Assembly (NCBI RefSeq): GCF_024305245.1
Contig: NZ_JAMWYX010000006.1
Location: forward strand, 62,001-126,000
Source: Erythrobacter sp.
GTDB lineage: Bacteria > Pseudomonadota > Alphaproteobacteria > Sphingomonadales > Sphingomonadaceae
Reading direction: 5' to 3'
Length of the DNA: 64,000 nt
The notes beneath the pieces are model-generated. The model did not search any database. It saw only the letters and a list, made by a program, of their open reading frames with translations, and had not been told where the DNA came from. This document shows positions 46,137 through 56,042 of this stretch, piece after piece. Each line of letters starts with the position of its first letter. Position 1 is the stretch's first letter. A program made the position numbers and the translations under genes.

Positions 46137-46765
46137 GCCGGGACGCGCCCTGCCATTGGGGTAGCGTCCGGCCCGCGTCCGTAGATCGGGGCGAGGGCGC
46201 GTGTCAGCAGCGCGGCGGGGAGCATCTGCACGGCGGCGGCATCGGGCAGCAGGGGATTGGCGGCCAGACCGGCATCCGGGCGCAACGCGGCGAATTCTTC
46301 CGCACGATTGCCAGCGACGCATGGGTGGCAGGCCCGCGCGGCGGCCGCACCTGGCGTGAGCGAGGCGGAGTCGCCCTCCGGCAGGCCATCGGCGCCGAAG
46401 TCGGCTACGAACCATTCGCCGTGGCCGCCGGTCACGCACACCGTCACCGCCGATCCCGGCGCGTCGGCGCGGGCCTGCGCGGCAAGCAGCGCCAGCGTCG
46501 GGTAGCCGAGCACCTCGGCATTCCAAGCAAAGCCCAGCGCGCGGGCGGTGGCCAGGCCGATGCGCACTCCGGTAAAGCTGCCCGGACCGAGCGACACGAG
46601 GATGCGATCCGCGCGCCCCTTGTCCGGCAGCGCGGCGATCATCGGCACCAGCGCCTCGGCATGGCCGCGCCCGATCACGCGATGGTCGCGCGCGATCAGG
46701 TGCCCATCGTCGAACAGGGCGATGGAACAGGCCTCGGAGGCGGTTTCTATGGCGAGTACCCGCAT
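46133..46765 (-). CDS. tsaB: tRNA t6A modification protein TsaB
   Basis: A 210-residue scaffold subunit of the t6A37 complex, partner of TsaD and TsaE. The ASKHA-fold signature MRVLAIETASEACSIAL starts the protein, and ILVSLGPGSFTGVRIGLATA is the TsaB hallmark. The C-terminal half is shorter and more divergent, as usual. It is translationally coupled to rimI. Confidence 0.94.
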   Translation of the reverse strand: MRVLAIETASEACSIALFDDGHLIARDHRVIGRGHAEALVPMIAALPDKGRADRILVSLGPGSFTGVRIGLATARALGFAWNAEVLGYPTLALLAAQARADAPGSAVTVCVTGGHGEWFVADFGADGLPEGDSASLTPGAAAARACHPCVAGNRAEEFAALRPDAGLAANPLLPDAAAVQMLPAALLTRALAPIYGRGPDATPMAGRVPA

Positions 46766-46816
46766 ATCCCCGCCCGATGCCTCAGCACGTGGCGGGGCGC
46801 AAGCGGCAGATGCGCG

Positions 46817-47425
46817 TCAGGCGATGCGGTTGAAGGTCGCGAAATCCGGACGCGGGCTGCGGTCGAAGATGCTGGCAGGGTCGCCATAGCCAATCGCGCA
46901 GATGAAATTGGCGCGGTGGCGCGGTTCGTCCGCAAAAAAAGCGGCGTTCACCGCATCGGCATCGAAGCCTGACATCGGCCCGCAATCCAGCCCCAGCGCG
47001 CGCGCGGCAAGCATCAGGTAGGCGCCTTGCAGAGAGGAATTGCGGAACGCGCCTTCCTTGCGGCCTTCCTCGTCGCCGTCGAACCAGCTTTTCGCATCGG
47101 TGTGCGGGAATAGCCACGGCAGTTCTTCGTGGAAATCGATGTCGTAGCCGATCACAGCGGTTACGGGGGCGGCGGCGACCTTGGCCTTGTTGCCGTCCAT
47201 AACGCATTCCGTCAGCTTCGCCTTGGCGTCAGGCGATTTGACCCACACGATCCGCGCCGGCTGCATGTTGGCCGAGGTGGGAGCCATTTTCATGAGATCC
47301 CAGATCGCGTGGAGCTGTTTGTCCAAAACGTCGCGGTCGAGCCAGTCGTTATAGCTGCGCGCTTCGTTGAACAGTTGGGCAAGCGCCGCGTCCGACAGGA
47401 CGTGGTCGTGAAATTGCGTCGTCAT
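46817..47425 (-). CDS. Nitroreductase-family FMN protein (RutE / malonic semialdehyde reductase-like)
   Basis: A 202-residue flavoprotein. The segment LMKMAPTSANMQPARIVWV and the LMLAARALGLDCGPMSGFD loop are typical of the RutE/HadB branch, which reduces malonic semialdehyde or nitro compounds with NAD(P)H. No rut genes are near, so pyrimidine catabolism is not supported. It lies between nfu and tsaB on the same strand with small gaps and may share their transcript. Confidence 0.88.
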   Translation of the reverse strand: MTTQFHDHVLSDAALAQLFNEARSYNDWLDRDVLDKQLHAIWDLMKMAPTSANMQPARIVWVKSPDAKAKLTECVMDGNKAKVAAAPVTAVIGYDIDFHEELPWLFPHTDAKSWFDGDEEGRKEGAFRNSSLQGAYLMLAARALGLDCGPMSGFDADAVNAAFFADEPRHRANFICAIGYGDPASIFDRSPRPDFATFNRIA

Positions 47426-47454
47426 GGGAAATCCCCGCAGTGTGATTGAAGAAT

Positions 47455-48033
47455 TCAGGCGGCCCTGACTTCAACGACTTCGGGCACGTAATGTTTCAGC
47501 AGGCCCTCGATCCCATGCTTCAGGGTCGCGGTGCTCGACGGGCAGCCGGAGCATGATCCCTGCAGCGTCAGGTACACCACGCCGTCGCGGAAACCGCGAT
47601 AGGCGATATCGCCGCCGTCGCCAGCAACGGCCGGGCGCACGCGGGTTTCGAGCAGTTCGTTGATCGCGGCGATGACTTCGGCGTCCTCGGCGCGTTCTTC
47701 GACAACGGCTTCGTCTTCGGGCGGGACGGCGATGCCGTTTCCGCTCCCACCTGCAAACAGCGGGGCTTCGGAGACGAAATGATCGAGCAGGATGGCGATC
47801 ACCTGCGGCTTCAGCGCGCTCCAGTCCGCGCCCGGCGCAGCGGTGACGCTGACGAAATCGGCACCGAAGAACACGTTTACCACCTCGCCCGTGTCGAAGA
47901 TCGCCTGCGCCAGCGGGCTGGCCTCGGCAGCTTCGGGGGAAGCGAATTCGCGCGTGCCTGCGTCCATCACGGTCTGACCGGGAAGGAACTTGAGCGCGGC
48001 GGGGTTGGGTGTGGTTTCGGTTTCTATGAACAT
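47455..48033 (-). CDS. Nfu-type iron-sulfur cluster carrier (NifU-like)
   Basis: A 192-residue scaffold/carrier that delivers [4Fe-4S] clusters. The N-terminal Nfu_N domain begins MFIETETTPNPAALKFLPG. The C-terminal NifU domain carries the C-x-x-C cluster motif in LQGSCSGCPSSTATLKHG and the preceding AVAGDGGDI. ATG 48033 was chosen because this N-terminus is invariant in the family. It diverges from the M16 protease with about 88 bp between starts. Confidence 0.94.
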   Translation of the reverse strand: MFIETETTPNPAALKFLPGQTVMDAGTREFASPEAAEASPLAQAIFDTGEVVNVFFGADFVSVTAAPGADWSALKPQVIAILLDHFVSEAPLFAGGSGNGIAVPPEDEAVVEERAEDAEVIAAINELLETRVRPAVAGDGGDIAYRGFRDGVVYLTLQGSCSGCPSSTATLKHGIEGLLKHYVPEVVEVRAA

Positions 48034-48121
48034 GTCCGTCAACTTAGGTGTCCGCAGCGCCAAGGGCAAGGATGCAAGCATTCACTATCGCTTCAGGGTC
48101 GGGCAGACTATAAGCTGCCGT

Positions 48122-51115
48122 ATGACGTCGTTCTCCCGCGCGGCCCGCGCTCTCGCCCTTCTGCTTGCCCCCGTCGTTCTGGCTCAGCCGCTACTGGCCC
48201 AGCAGGCACCTGTCACGGCCGCACAGCCTGCGCCGGCGGTCCCGGCTCCGGTCGCGGTCCAGGCAGAGGGCGAGGTGCCGTGGCTGTATCGCGGTTCGGA
48301 CGTTCCGGTCGATGACAAGTGGCTGTTCGGCGAGATGGAGAACGGCCTGCGCTATGCCGTGCGCCGCAATGGCGTGCCGCCGCGCCAGATATCGATCCGG
48401 GTGCGGGTGGATGCAGGCTCGCTGCACGAACAGGACAGCGAACAGGGCTATGCCCACCTGCTCGAACACCTGCTGTTCCGCGAAAGCCAATATCTCGGAC
48501 AGGCCGAGGCGATTTCCGCGTGGCAGCGGCTCGGCGCGACCTTCGGCAGCGATGCCAATGCCGAAACCAGCCCGACGCACACCGTCTACAAGCTCGACAT
48601 CCCCGATATCAGCGAGGCCAAGCTGGCGGAAAGTTTCAAGCTGCTGTCGGGCATGATCAAGGCGCCGGTTCTGAATGATGCGAACGTCGCCGCAGAACGC
48701 CCGATCGTGCTTGCCGAGAAGCGCGAGCGGGGGGGCGCGGGCGAACGCATGGCCGATATCACGCGGCGCACCTTCTTTGCCGGACAACGGCTCGCTACCC
48801 GCAATCCGATCGGTACCGACGAAACGCTGAGGGCCGCCAACGGCGCGGACGTGAAGGCGTTCTACGAACGCTGGTACCGGCCCGAAAACACCGTGATCGT
48901 GGTGGCGGGCGATGCCGATCCGATGGTGCTGGCCGGGCTGGTCGAACAATGGTTCGGCGACTGGAAGGGCACCGGCAAACCCGGAGTGGCACCCGATTTC
49001 GGCGATCCGGCCGCACCTGCCGGAGCCGAGCAAAGCCCGGTGTCCGGCACACCCATCGGCGAGTTGGCCGTGGGGGTCGAGGCCGATCTGCCGCGCAGCC
49101 TGACCTATGCGATCATGCGTCCGTGGCGTCCGGTTGAGGACACCATCGAATATAACGAAGGCCTGCTGCTCGATGCGGTGGCGCAGTCGATCATCAATCG
49201 CCGGCTCGAATCGCGCGCGCGCGGTGGCGGCAGTTTCCTGTATGCGCAGGTGCAGCAGGACGACGTCTCGCGCTCGACCGATGCGACCTTCGTGACCTTC
49301 GCGCCGCTGACCGATGACTGGCAGGCCGCGCTCGCCGATGTGCGCAGCGTGATTGCCGATGCCATCACCAATCCGCCGACGCAGGAGGAGATCGACCGCG
49401 AGGCGGCCGAGTTCGACGTGGTGTTCGCCAATGAGGTCGAGCAGGAGAGCGTCCAGTCGGGTTCCAGCCTCGCCGACAATGTGGTGAACGCGGTCGACAT
49501 TCGCGAAACCGTCGCCGCGCCCCAGGTGGTGCTCGACGTGTTCCGCGGGATGACGGACCGCCTCAATCCCGAAGAGGTGCTAGCGCGCACGCAGGCGCTG
49601 TTCGAAGGCGTGGTCACGCGCTCGGTCTATGTCACGCCCGCTGCGGGCGAGGCGGACGCAAACGCGCTGCGACTGGCGCTCGCCAGCGAGGCGGAGGTGG
49701 ACGGCAGCGCACGGCTGGCGGCGGAGAGCATCTCGTTCGATGAACTGCCGCCGGTTGGCGAGCCGGGCACGGTCGTCAGCCAGCAGGCGTTGGGTGTACT
49801 CGAAATCGAGCAGATCGATTTCGCCAATGGTGTGAAGGCGCTGGTGTGGGCCAATGATGCCGAGCCGGGCCGGGTAACGGTGCGGGTGCGGTTCGGTGCC
49901 GGTTACCGCGCGTTCGATGCGGACAGCGCGGTCTATGCCCCGATGGGCGAAGCGGCGCTGGTCGGTTCGGGCTTGGGCGAACTCGGGCAGAACGAGATCG
50001 ACCGGCTGGCGACAGGGCGCAAGCTCGGCTTCGACTTCTCGATTGACGATGCGGTCTTCACGCTCACCGCGCAGACACGCTCGGATGACGTCGCCGACCA
50101 GCTTTACCTGTTCGCCGCCAAGCTGGGGATGCCGCGCTGGGATCCCGATCCGGTGATACGCGCCAAGGCCGCGGCGGAGCTTGCCTACAACACCTATTCG
50201 ACCAGTCCTGGCGGCGTGCTTAGCCGCGATCTCGAATATCTCGCAACCGGACGCGACCCACGTTTCGCCACGCCCGACCCGGCGGCGCTCAAGACGGTAA
50301 CGCCGGAAGGCTTCCGTGAAGTATGGGAGCCGTTGCTCAAGCAAGGCCCGATCGAAGTTCTGGTGTTCGGCGAATTCGACAAGGCGGCAATTGTCGAGCA
50401 GCTGCGGCTGACCTTCGGTGCGCTGGCGCCGCGTGAGGAAATTCCTGCGGAGGTCGCGGCGCGGGTGCCGTCCTTTGCTGCCACGACCGAAGCGCCGGCG
50501 GTTGTCACCCATCGCGGCGATGCCAATCAGGCAGCCGCCGTGGTCGCCTGGCCCAGCGGCGGCGGCGTGGCGAGCTTGCGCGAAAGCCGCCAGCTCGAAA
50601 TCCTGACCCAGCTGTTCAACAACCGGCTGCTCGAGGCGCTGCGGGAAAAGGCCGGGGCGAGCTATTCGCCGCAGGTGTTTTCCAACTGGCCCGAGGATCT
50701 GCCGAGCGGCGGCCGGATCACCGCGCTGGCTCAGCTGGAGCCCGAATTCGTCCCGGTATTCTTTGCCGAGGCTGACCGGATTGCGAAAGATCTGGCCGCC
50801 AATCCGCCCACGGCCGACGAGCTTTCGCGGGTGACCGAACCGCTCGCCCAGCTGATCCGCCGGGCTTCGACGGGGAACCAGTTCTGGCTGTATAATCTGG
50901 AAGGCGCGACCACCGATCCGCAGCGGGTGGCCTTGCTGCGCACGCTGCTGGCCGATTATTCGCAGACCAGCCCGCAGGTGATGCAGTTCCTCGCCGACCG
51001 GTATTTCGCCAACGGCGTACCGTTCCGGCTGGCGATTATCCCGGAAGGGCAGGAATTGGCAGAGGCCCCCGCTGGCGGCACTGCCGCTGTCCGGGGCGAA
51101 ATGATCGGGCGCTGA
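48122..51115 (+). CDS. M16-family zinc metalloprotease (pitrilysin-like), exported
   Basis: A 997-residue protease with a signal peptide (ALALLLAPVVLAQPLLAQ) and a proline/alanine linker. Four M16 repeats follow. The first contains the inverted zinc motif H-x-x-E-H in YAHLLEHLLF and a distant Glu in the ETSPTHTVYK region. The C-terminal half is the catalytically inactive partner. It is probably a periplasmic peptidase; the role is unknown. ATG 48122 sits directly before the signal peptide. There is no operon partner. Confidence 0.92.
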   Translation: MTSFSRAARALALLLAPVVLAQPLLAQQAPVTAAQPAPAVPAPVAVQAEGEVPWLYRGSDVPVDDKWLFGEMENGLRYAVRRNGVPPRQISIRVRVDAGSLHEQDSEQGYAHLLEHLLFRESQYLGQAEAISAWQRLGATFGSDANAETSPTHTVYKLDIPDISEAKLAESFKLLSGMIKAPVLNDANVAAERPIVLAEKRERGGAGERMADITRRTFFAGQRLATRNPIGTDETLRAANGADVKAFYERWYRPENTVIVVAGDADPMVLAGLVEQWFGDWKGTGKPGVAPDFGDPAAPAGAEQSPVSGTPIGELAVGVEADLPRSLTYAIMRPWRPVEDTIEYNEGLLLDAVAQSIINRRLESRARGGGSFLYAQVQQDDVSRSTDATFVTFAPLTDDWQAALADVRSVIADAITNPPTQEEIDREAAEFDVVFANEVEQESVQSGSSLADNVVNAVDIRETVAAPQVVLDVFRGMTDRLNPEEVLARTQALFEGVVTRSVYVTPAAGEADANALRLALASEAEVDGSARLAAESISFDELPPVGEPGTVVSQQALGVLEIEQIDFANGVKALVWANDAEPGRVTVRVRFGAGYRAFDADSAVYAPMGEAALVGSGLGELGQNEIDRLATGRKLGFDFSIDDAVFTLTAQTRSDDVADQLYLFAAKLGMPRWDPDPVIRAKAAAELAYNTYSTSPGGVLSRDLEYLATGRDPRFATPDPAALKTVTPEGFREVWEPLLKQGPIEVLVFGEFDKAAIVEQLRLTFGALAPREEIPAEVAARVPSFAATTEAPAVVTHRGDANQAAAVVAWPSGGGVASLRESRQLEILTQLFNNRLLEALREKAGASYSPQVFSNWPEDLPSGGRITALAQLEPEFVPVFFAEADRIAKDLAANPPTADELSRVTEPLAQLIRRASTGNQFWLYNLEGATTDPQRVALLRTLLADYSQTSPQVMQFLADRYFANGVPFRLAIIPEGQELAEAPAGGTAAVRGEMIGR

Positions 51116-51150
51116 TCGGGCGGGCCTATCGCTCTTTGCGGGAAATAATG

Positions 51151-51180
51151 TTGTCCCGGCAGGCATTGTCGCTTTACAAT
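51151..51180 (+). promoter_or_regulatory. Candidate promoter of the DAHP synthase gene
   Basis: TTGTCC (51151-51156) and TACAAT (51175-51180) are separated by 18 bp and lie about 50 bp before the start codon at 51233. The -10 matches the consensus at five of six bases; the -35 is weak. No attenuator-like leader peptide was recognised. Confidence 0.4.
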
Positions 51181-51232
51181 TGAAACCCGCGTCCTGTAGC
51201 GGGCGCCCCCGCGCCGTCATCGCGCGCCACGC

Positions 51233-52636
51233 ATGGAAAGAGAATTGAACGTGCCCAAGACCTGGAACCCGGAAAGCTGGAAAGCCTGCGAAGCGCGGCA
51301 TCTCCCGCTATACGAGGACGCGGCCGAACTGGTCGAGGCGGAGACCACGCTCTCGTCCTATCCGCCGCTGGTGTTCGCAGGCGAGGCGCGCGCGCTGAAG
51401 GCCGATCTGGCCGATGTCGCCAACGGCCACGGCTTCCTCCTGCAAGGCGGGGACTGCGCGGAAAGCTTTGCCGAGTTTCATCCCAACAACATCCGCGATA
51501 CCTTCCGCGTGCTGTTGCAGATGGCGGTTGTGATGACCTTCGCCAGCAAACGTCCGGTGGTGAAGGTGGGGCGCATGGCCGGGCAATTCGCCAAGCCGCG
51601 CTCCTCGCCGACCGAGACGATCGATGGCGTGACCCTGCCAAGCTACCTTGGCGACAATATCAACGGCATCGAATTCGATCCGGTGTCGCGCCGCAACGAT
51701 CCGGCCCGCATGGTGCGCGCCTATTCGCAGGCCGCTGCGACCCTGAACCTGCTGCGCGCCTTTGCGGGTGGCGGCTACGCCAACCTGCGGCAGGTCCACC
51801 AGTGGACGCTCGATTTCATGGGACGCACGCCGTGGACCGAGAAATTCGCGCAGATGGCCGACCGGATCGGCGAATCGCTCGATTTCATGGAGGCCTGTGG
51901 GATCGACCCTGCCACCGTGCCGCAGTTGCAGGGCACCAGCTTCTACACCAGCCACGAAGCGCTGCTGCTGCCTTACGAACAGGCGATGACGCGGCAGGAT
52001 TCGCTCACCGGCGATTGGTATGCGACTAGCGCGCACATGCTGTGGATCGGCGATCGTACCCGCTTTCCAGGCAGCGCGCATATCGAATTCGCGCGCGGGA
52101 TCGGCAATCCGCTGGGCATGAAATGCGGGCCGAGCCTGGAGCCTGACGCGCTGATCCGGCTGCTCGACGAACTGAACCCCAAGCGCGAGGCGGGGCGCAT
52201 CACGCTGATCAGCCGCTTCGGCCATGACAAGGTCGAGGACGGCCTGCCGAAGCTGGTGCGCGCGGTGGAGCGTGAAGGGCACAAGGTGGTCTGGAGCTGC
52301 GATCCGATGCACGGCAACGTCGTGAAATCGGACAGCGGCTTCAAGACCCGCCCGTTTGACCGCATCCTGCGCGAGGTAAAGGGCTTCTTCGCCGTGCACC
52401 GCGCCGAAGGGACACACCCCGGCGGCATCCATATCGAGATGACCGGGCAGGACGTGACCGAATGCGTCGGCGGCGCGGTGGCGATTACCGAGGAACGGCT
52501 GGGCGACCGCTACCACACCCATTGCGATCCGCGGCTCAATGCCGAACAATCGCTCGAACTGGCGTTTCTCGTGGCCGAAATGCTCAACGAGGCGGCCGGA
52601 ACGCGCGATTCCGGGATCAGCGCCCACGCGGCATAG
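51233..52636 (+). CDS. Class II 3-deoxy-7-phosphoheptulonate synthase (DAHP synthase)
   Basis: It condenses PEP and erythrose-4-phosphate in the first step of the shikimate pathway. The 467-residue protein is the plant/Mycobacterium-like type II enzyme: [41 protein letters not shown] and [17 protein letters not shown] contain the metal and substrate ligands. ATG 51233 is used; a GTG at 51251 is possible, since family proteins start close to WNPESW. It is monocistronic by spacing. Confidence 0.95.
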   Translation: MERELNVPKTWNPESWKACEARHLPLYEDAAELVEAETTLSSYPPLVFAGEARALKADLADVANGHGFLLQGGDCAESFAEFHPNNIRDTFRVLLQMAVVMTFASKRPVVKVGRMAGQFAKPRSSPTETIDGVTLPSYLGDNINGIEFDPVSRRNDPARMVRAYSQAAATLNLLRAFAGGGYANLRQVHQWTLDFMGRTPWTEKFAQMADRIGESLDFMEACGIDPATVPQLQGTSFYTSHEALLLPYEQAMTRQDSLTGDWYATSAHMLWIGDRTRFPGSAHIEFARGIGNPLGMKCGPSLEPDALIRLLDELNPKREAGRITLISRFGHDKVEDGLPKLVRAVEREGHKVVWSCDPMHGNVVKSDSGFKTRPFDRILREVKGFFAVHRAEGTHPGGIHIEMTGQDVTECVGGAVAITEERLGDRYHTHCDPRLNAEQSLELAFLVAEMLNEAAGTRDSGISAHAA

Positions 52637-52647
52637 GGACGAGCCGG

Positions 52648-52663
52648 TTGCCCCGCGGGGCAA
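52648..52663. terminator. Inverted repeat after the DAHP synthase gene
   Basis: TTGCCCCGCGGGGCAA is a perfect 16 bp palindrome 12 bp past the stop. It can form a six-pair stem with a CGCG loop. It lacks a T run, so its role as a terminator is uncertain. Confidence 0.4.
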
Positions 52664-52744
52664 GTGCCTTGGCCTATGCCTTTCGCTTGTCACGCTTTTG
52701 CGGCATGATTGAGCATTGAAGCAAGGCGACGACAGGAGAATTCC

Positions 52745-54022
52745 GTGCCCCGTAGCGAGCCCATCGGCGCGGCTGACAGCCAATCCGTCCCCTCGCTGGC
52801 GGAACAATTCCGCGCCACCCGCGCCCTGACCGAAGCCTTGGTTGCTCCGCTGAGCGATGCCGATGCCACGCTCCAGTCGATGGAGGATGCCAGTCCGGCC
52901 AAGTGGCACCTCGCGCACACGACATGGTTCTGGGAGACTTTCCTGCTGCGCGATCACGCGCCGGGATACCAGTTGTGTGACGCGGATTGGCCATTCCTGT
53001 TCAATTCCTATTACGAGGCCGAAGGCGCACGGATCGACCGGTTTGCGCGCGGATTGCTGTCGCGCCCGACGCTGGAGCAAGTGCTGGATTGGCGCGCCGC
53101 GATCAATGACGCCATGACGCCGCTGCTGGACGATCCGGCACTGGCGGGGTTGATCGCGCTGGGCGTCGCGCATGAGCAGCAGCACACCGAATTGCTGCTG
53201 ACCGATATCAAGCACGCGCTGTTTCAGAACCCGCTTGGCCCGGCGATGTGGGAAGGCAGCCCGAAAGCCTCCGCCAGTGCCGCCTCGCCAATCGGCTGGC
53301 ACCAGCATCCCGGCGGGATCGCGCTCATCGGTCATGACGAAGAGGGATTTGCGTTCGACAACGAAGGCCCGCGCCACCGCGTGCTGCTCGAACCGTTCGC
53401 GCTGGCGGACCGGCTGGTGACCAACGGCGAATGGGCGGAATTCATCGCCGATGGCGGCTACTGCGATGCGCGTCTGTGGCTCGCCGATGGCTGGGCGTGG
53501 GTGCAGCGCGAGGGGATTACCGCGCCGCTCTACTGGCGAGACGACGAGCACTTTACCCATCAGGGCTGGCAGGTGCGCGAACCCGATGCGCCCGTTACCC
53601 ACATCTCGCATTTCGAGGCCGATGCCTATGCCACATGGGCCGGTGCGCGCCTGCCGACCGAGTTCGAATGGGAAGCCATCGCTCGCGGTCAGGACGGGGC
53701 TGCGGTGCTGCCCGCGCATGATCCGGCCAGCGGCAATCAGCTCGATGCAGCCGCCCCCCCGCTGCCGCGCGGCGAAGCAGGCCTGTTCGGCGATGGCTGG
53801 CAGTTCACCCGCTCGGCCTATCTGCCGTACCCCCGTTTCCGCCCGGCAGACGGCGCCGTGGGCGAATATAACGGCAAGTTCATGAGCGGGCAGGTGGTGC
53901 TGCGCGGGGCCAGCTGCGCCACGGTGCGCGGCCACTCGCGCGCGTCGTACCGCAATTTTTTCTACCCCCACCAGCGCTGGCAGTTCACCGGCCTCAGGCT
54001 GGCAAAGGATGGCAATTCATGA
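52745..54022 (+). CDS. egtB: Ergothioneine biosynthesis sulfoxide synthase EgtB
   Basis: EgtB is the non-heme iron enzyme that joins a thiol donor to hercynine. The 425-residue protein has an N-terminal DinB-like domain with the iron histidines in KWHLAHTTWFWE and HEQQHTELLLTDIKHAL. A formylglycine-generating-enzyme-type domain follows (PVTHISHFEADAYATWAGARLPTEFEWE, ending RASYRNFFYPHQRWQFTGLRLA). The GTG start at 52745 has AGGAG at the right distance; the TTG upstream at 52709 does not. It is coupled to egtD by an ATGA overlap. No egtA, egtC or egtE is present here. Confidence 0.94.
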   Translation: MPRSEPIGAADSQSVPSLAEQFRATRALTEALVAPLSDADATLQSMEDASPAKWHLAHTTWFWETFLLRDHAPGYQLCDADWPFLFNSYYEAEGARIDRFARGLLSRPTLEQVLDWRAAINDAMTPLLDDPALAGLIALGVAHEQQHTELLLTDIKHALFQNPLGPAMWEGSPKASASAASPIGWHQHPGGIALIGHDEEGFAFDNEGPRHRVLLEPFALADRLVTNGEWAEFIADGGYCDARLWLADGWAWVQREGITAPLYWRDDEHFTHQGWQVREPDAPVTHISHFEADAYATWAGARLPTEFEWEAIARGQDGAAVLPAHDPASGNQLDAAAPPLPRGEAGLFGDGWQFTRSAYLPYPRFRPADGAVGEYNGKFMSGQVVLRGASCATVRGHSRASYRNFFYPHQRWQFTGLRLAKDGNS

Positions 54023-55005
54023 CCACGCCCAAAGGATTGAAGCTGGTCGAGCGCGATGCGACCGGCGTGGATACGGCCTTCCGCGCCGACGTGCTCGACG
54101 GGCTGGCCGAAGCGCAGAAGGCTGTGCCGGCGCGCTGGTTCTACGATGATGCCGGATCGCAGCTGTTCGAGGATATCACCCAGCTGCCCGAATATTATCC
54201 GACCCGCGCCGAGACCGAGATTTTGCGCGGCGGTGCGAAAGAATTTGCCGAGCTGATCGGGCCGGGCCGCGCGGTGGTCGAATTCGGATCGGGCTCTTCG
54301 GTCAAGACCCCGCTGCTGCTGTCGGCGATTGCGCCGTCGGCTTACGTGCCGCTCGATATTTCCGGAGACTTCCTGCGCGCCGCCGCCGCCGATCTGGCCG
54401 CCAAGTTTCCGGGCCTGCCGGTCTGGCCGGTCGAAGCCGATTTCATGCGCCGGGTCGAATTGCCGGGCGAGGTCGAAGGGCTGCCCAAGCTCGGTTTCTT
54501 CCCCGGATCGACGATCGGCAACATGGTCGCCCGCACCGCCACCGATCTGCTGCGTTCGATGCGCGAAACACTGGGCGTCGGCGCGCTGCTGCTGATCGGG
54601 ATGGACCTGATCAAGGACGAGGAGCTGCTGGTCGCCGCCTATGACGATGCGGCCGGAACCACGGCGAAGTTCAACCTCAACCTGCTCCACCGCATCAACC
54701 GCGAGTTACAGGCAGATATTCCAGTCGCGGCGTTCAAGCACGAAGCGCGCTGGAACGACACCTATGCGCGGATCGAGATGCATTTGGTGGCGCAGGAGGA
54801 TGTCAGCTTCTCGGTCAGCGGGCAGCGCTTCGGAATGACGGCGGGCGAGAGCATCCACACCGAAAACAGCCACAAGTTCACCCGCCGCACATCCAACACT
54901 CTGCTGGCGGCAGGCGGTTGGGAGCCGCGTGCGCGCTGGACCGACAGCGAGGAACGGTTCTCGCTGCTGCTGGCCGAAGCGAGGTCGCCGCGCAGCGCGC
55001 CGTGA
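54019..55005 (+). CDS. egtD: L-histidine N-alpha-methyltransferase EgtD
   Basis: EgtD trimethylates histidine to hercynine with SAM. The 328-residue protein has the EgtD-family segments ALPARWFYDDAGSQLFEDIT-like (here VPARWFYDDAGSQLFEDI), EYYPTRAETEIL, VEFGSGSSVKT, FFPGSTIGNM and IHTENSHKFT near the end. Start and stop are well defined. With EgtB it forms the minimal two-gene ergothioneine route of many proteobacteria; the final C-S lyase must be encoded elsewhere. Confidence 0.95.
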   Translation: MTTPKGLKLVERDATGVDTAFRADVLDGLAEAQKAVPARWFYDDAGSQLFEDITQLPEYYPTRAETEILRGGAKEFAELIGPGRAVVEFGSGSSVKTPLLLSAIAPSAYVPLDISGDFLRAAAADLAAKFPGLPVWPVEADFMRRVELPGEVEGLPKLGFFPGSTIGNMVARTATDLLRSMRETLGVGALLLIGMDLIKDEELLVAAYDDAAGTTAKFNLNLLHRINRELQADIPVAAFKHEARWNDTYARIEMHLVAQEDVSFSVSGQRFGMTAGESIHTENSHKFTRRTSNTLLAAGGWEPRARWTDSEERFSLLLAEARSPRSAP

Positions 55006-55053
55006 AACCGCGTATTGGCTGAAACCTCCCAAGCTTCCGTGCGTTGGCGCGGG

Positions 55054-56022
55054 ATGAACGAACACTTCAGCGATTACTGCATCATCGGCGCGGGCATGGC
55101 GGGCCTTTCCTGTGCCAGCGAACTGGCCCGCAGCGGAGCTTCGGTCACGGTTCTTGACAAGGGGCGCGGGCCCGGCGGGCGGATGGCAGCGCGGCGGGCG
55201 GAGATCGGCGGACAAAGCGTCGCCTTCGATCACGGCGCGCAGTATTTCACCGCCCGCGATCCGGCGTTTCAGGATGCTGTCGCAGCGTGGGAAGCGACCG
55301 GTGCTGTCGCACGCTGGCCTGCGGCCGGGGACGAGGCATGGGTCGGGGTGCCGGGCATGAATGCGCCGGTGAAGGCGATGGCGAAGGCGCTCGACGTGCG
55401 CTGGGGTGTGCGGGCGGAGCGGATTTTGCGCAGTGGCGCCGGCTGGCTTGTGGAAACCGACGGCGAGGCGTTCACCGCCGCTCGTGTGCTGGTCGCGGTG
55501 CCTGCCGAACAGGCCGCGGTGCTGCTGGCCGATGCCGCGCCCGATCTGGCGGCGCTGTCGGGCGATGTCTTATCCGCTCCGTGCTGGGCGGTGATGGCGG
55601 GCTTTGGCGAGCGCCTACCGTTTGCCGCCGATACCTTCCGCAGCGATACCGCGCCGGTATCATGGGCCGCGCGCAACTCGGCCAAGCCGGGGCGTAACGG
55701 AGCCGAAAACTGGGTGGTTCACGCCAGCCCGGCGCGCAGCCGCGAGATTATCGACCTGCCGAAAGATGCGGCCGCCGCAGCGTTGCTGGCCGATTTCTTT
55801 GCGGCGACCGGCGTCGCTCCGGTCGCTGCGATGCACCTTGACGCGCATCGCTGGCTCTACGCCATGCCGCAGGCACCGATAGGCGCGCGGGCGGGTGAAG
55901 GCGCGCGCTACAATGCCCAAGCAGGCATCGGGATCGCGGGCGATTACCTGCATAACCCCCGCGTCGAAGGTGCGTGGCTTTCCGGCAGGGCGCTGGCGGG
56001 TCTGGCACTCGCCGCAGGTTAG
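55054..56022 (+). CDS. FAD-dependent amine-oxidase/renalase-like oxidoreductase
   Basis: A 322-residue flavoprotein. The N-terminal Rossmann motif DYCIIGAGMAGLSCASELARSG is followed by VLDKGRGPGGRMAARR and the HGAQYFTARDP segment typical of renalase-like proteins. The C-terminal GIAGDYLHNPRVEGAWLSGRALA is the second FAD contact. ATG 55054 was chosen over an upstream TTG. It follows egtD by 48 bp and may share its transcript; a role in ergothioneine metabolism is unproven. Confidence 0.88.
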   Translation: MNEHFSDYCIIGAGMAGLSCASELARSGASVTVLDKGRGPGGRMAARRAEIGGQSVAFDHGAQYFTARDPAFQDAVAAWEATGAVARWPAAGDEAWVGVPGMNAPVKAMAKALDVRWGVRAERILRSGAGWLVETDGEAFTAARVLVAVPAEQAAVLLADAAPDLAALSGDVLSAPCWAVMAGFGERLPFAADTFRSDTAPVSWAARNSAKPGRNGAENWVVHASPARSREIIDLPKDAAAAALLADFFAATGVAPVAAMHLDAHRWLYAMPQAPIGARAGEGARYNAQAGIGIAGDYLHNPRVEGAWLSGRALAGLALAAG

Positions 56023-56042
56023 AGAAGGCGCTCTAAGCCGCG

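Noticed and set aside
51186..51203. CCCGC/GCGGG hairpin before the DAHP synthase gene as an attenuator
   Set aside because: The stem is short, GC-only, with no leader peptide rich in aromatic codons and no T run.
51308..53971. 887-codon minus-strand frame opposite DAHP synthase and egtB
   Set aside because: It spans two well-identified plus-strand genes and their gap, with no ribosome site and no recognisable domain.
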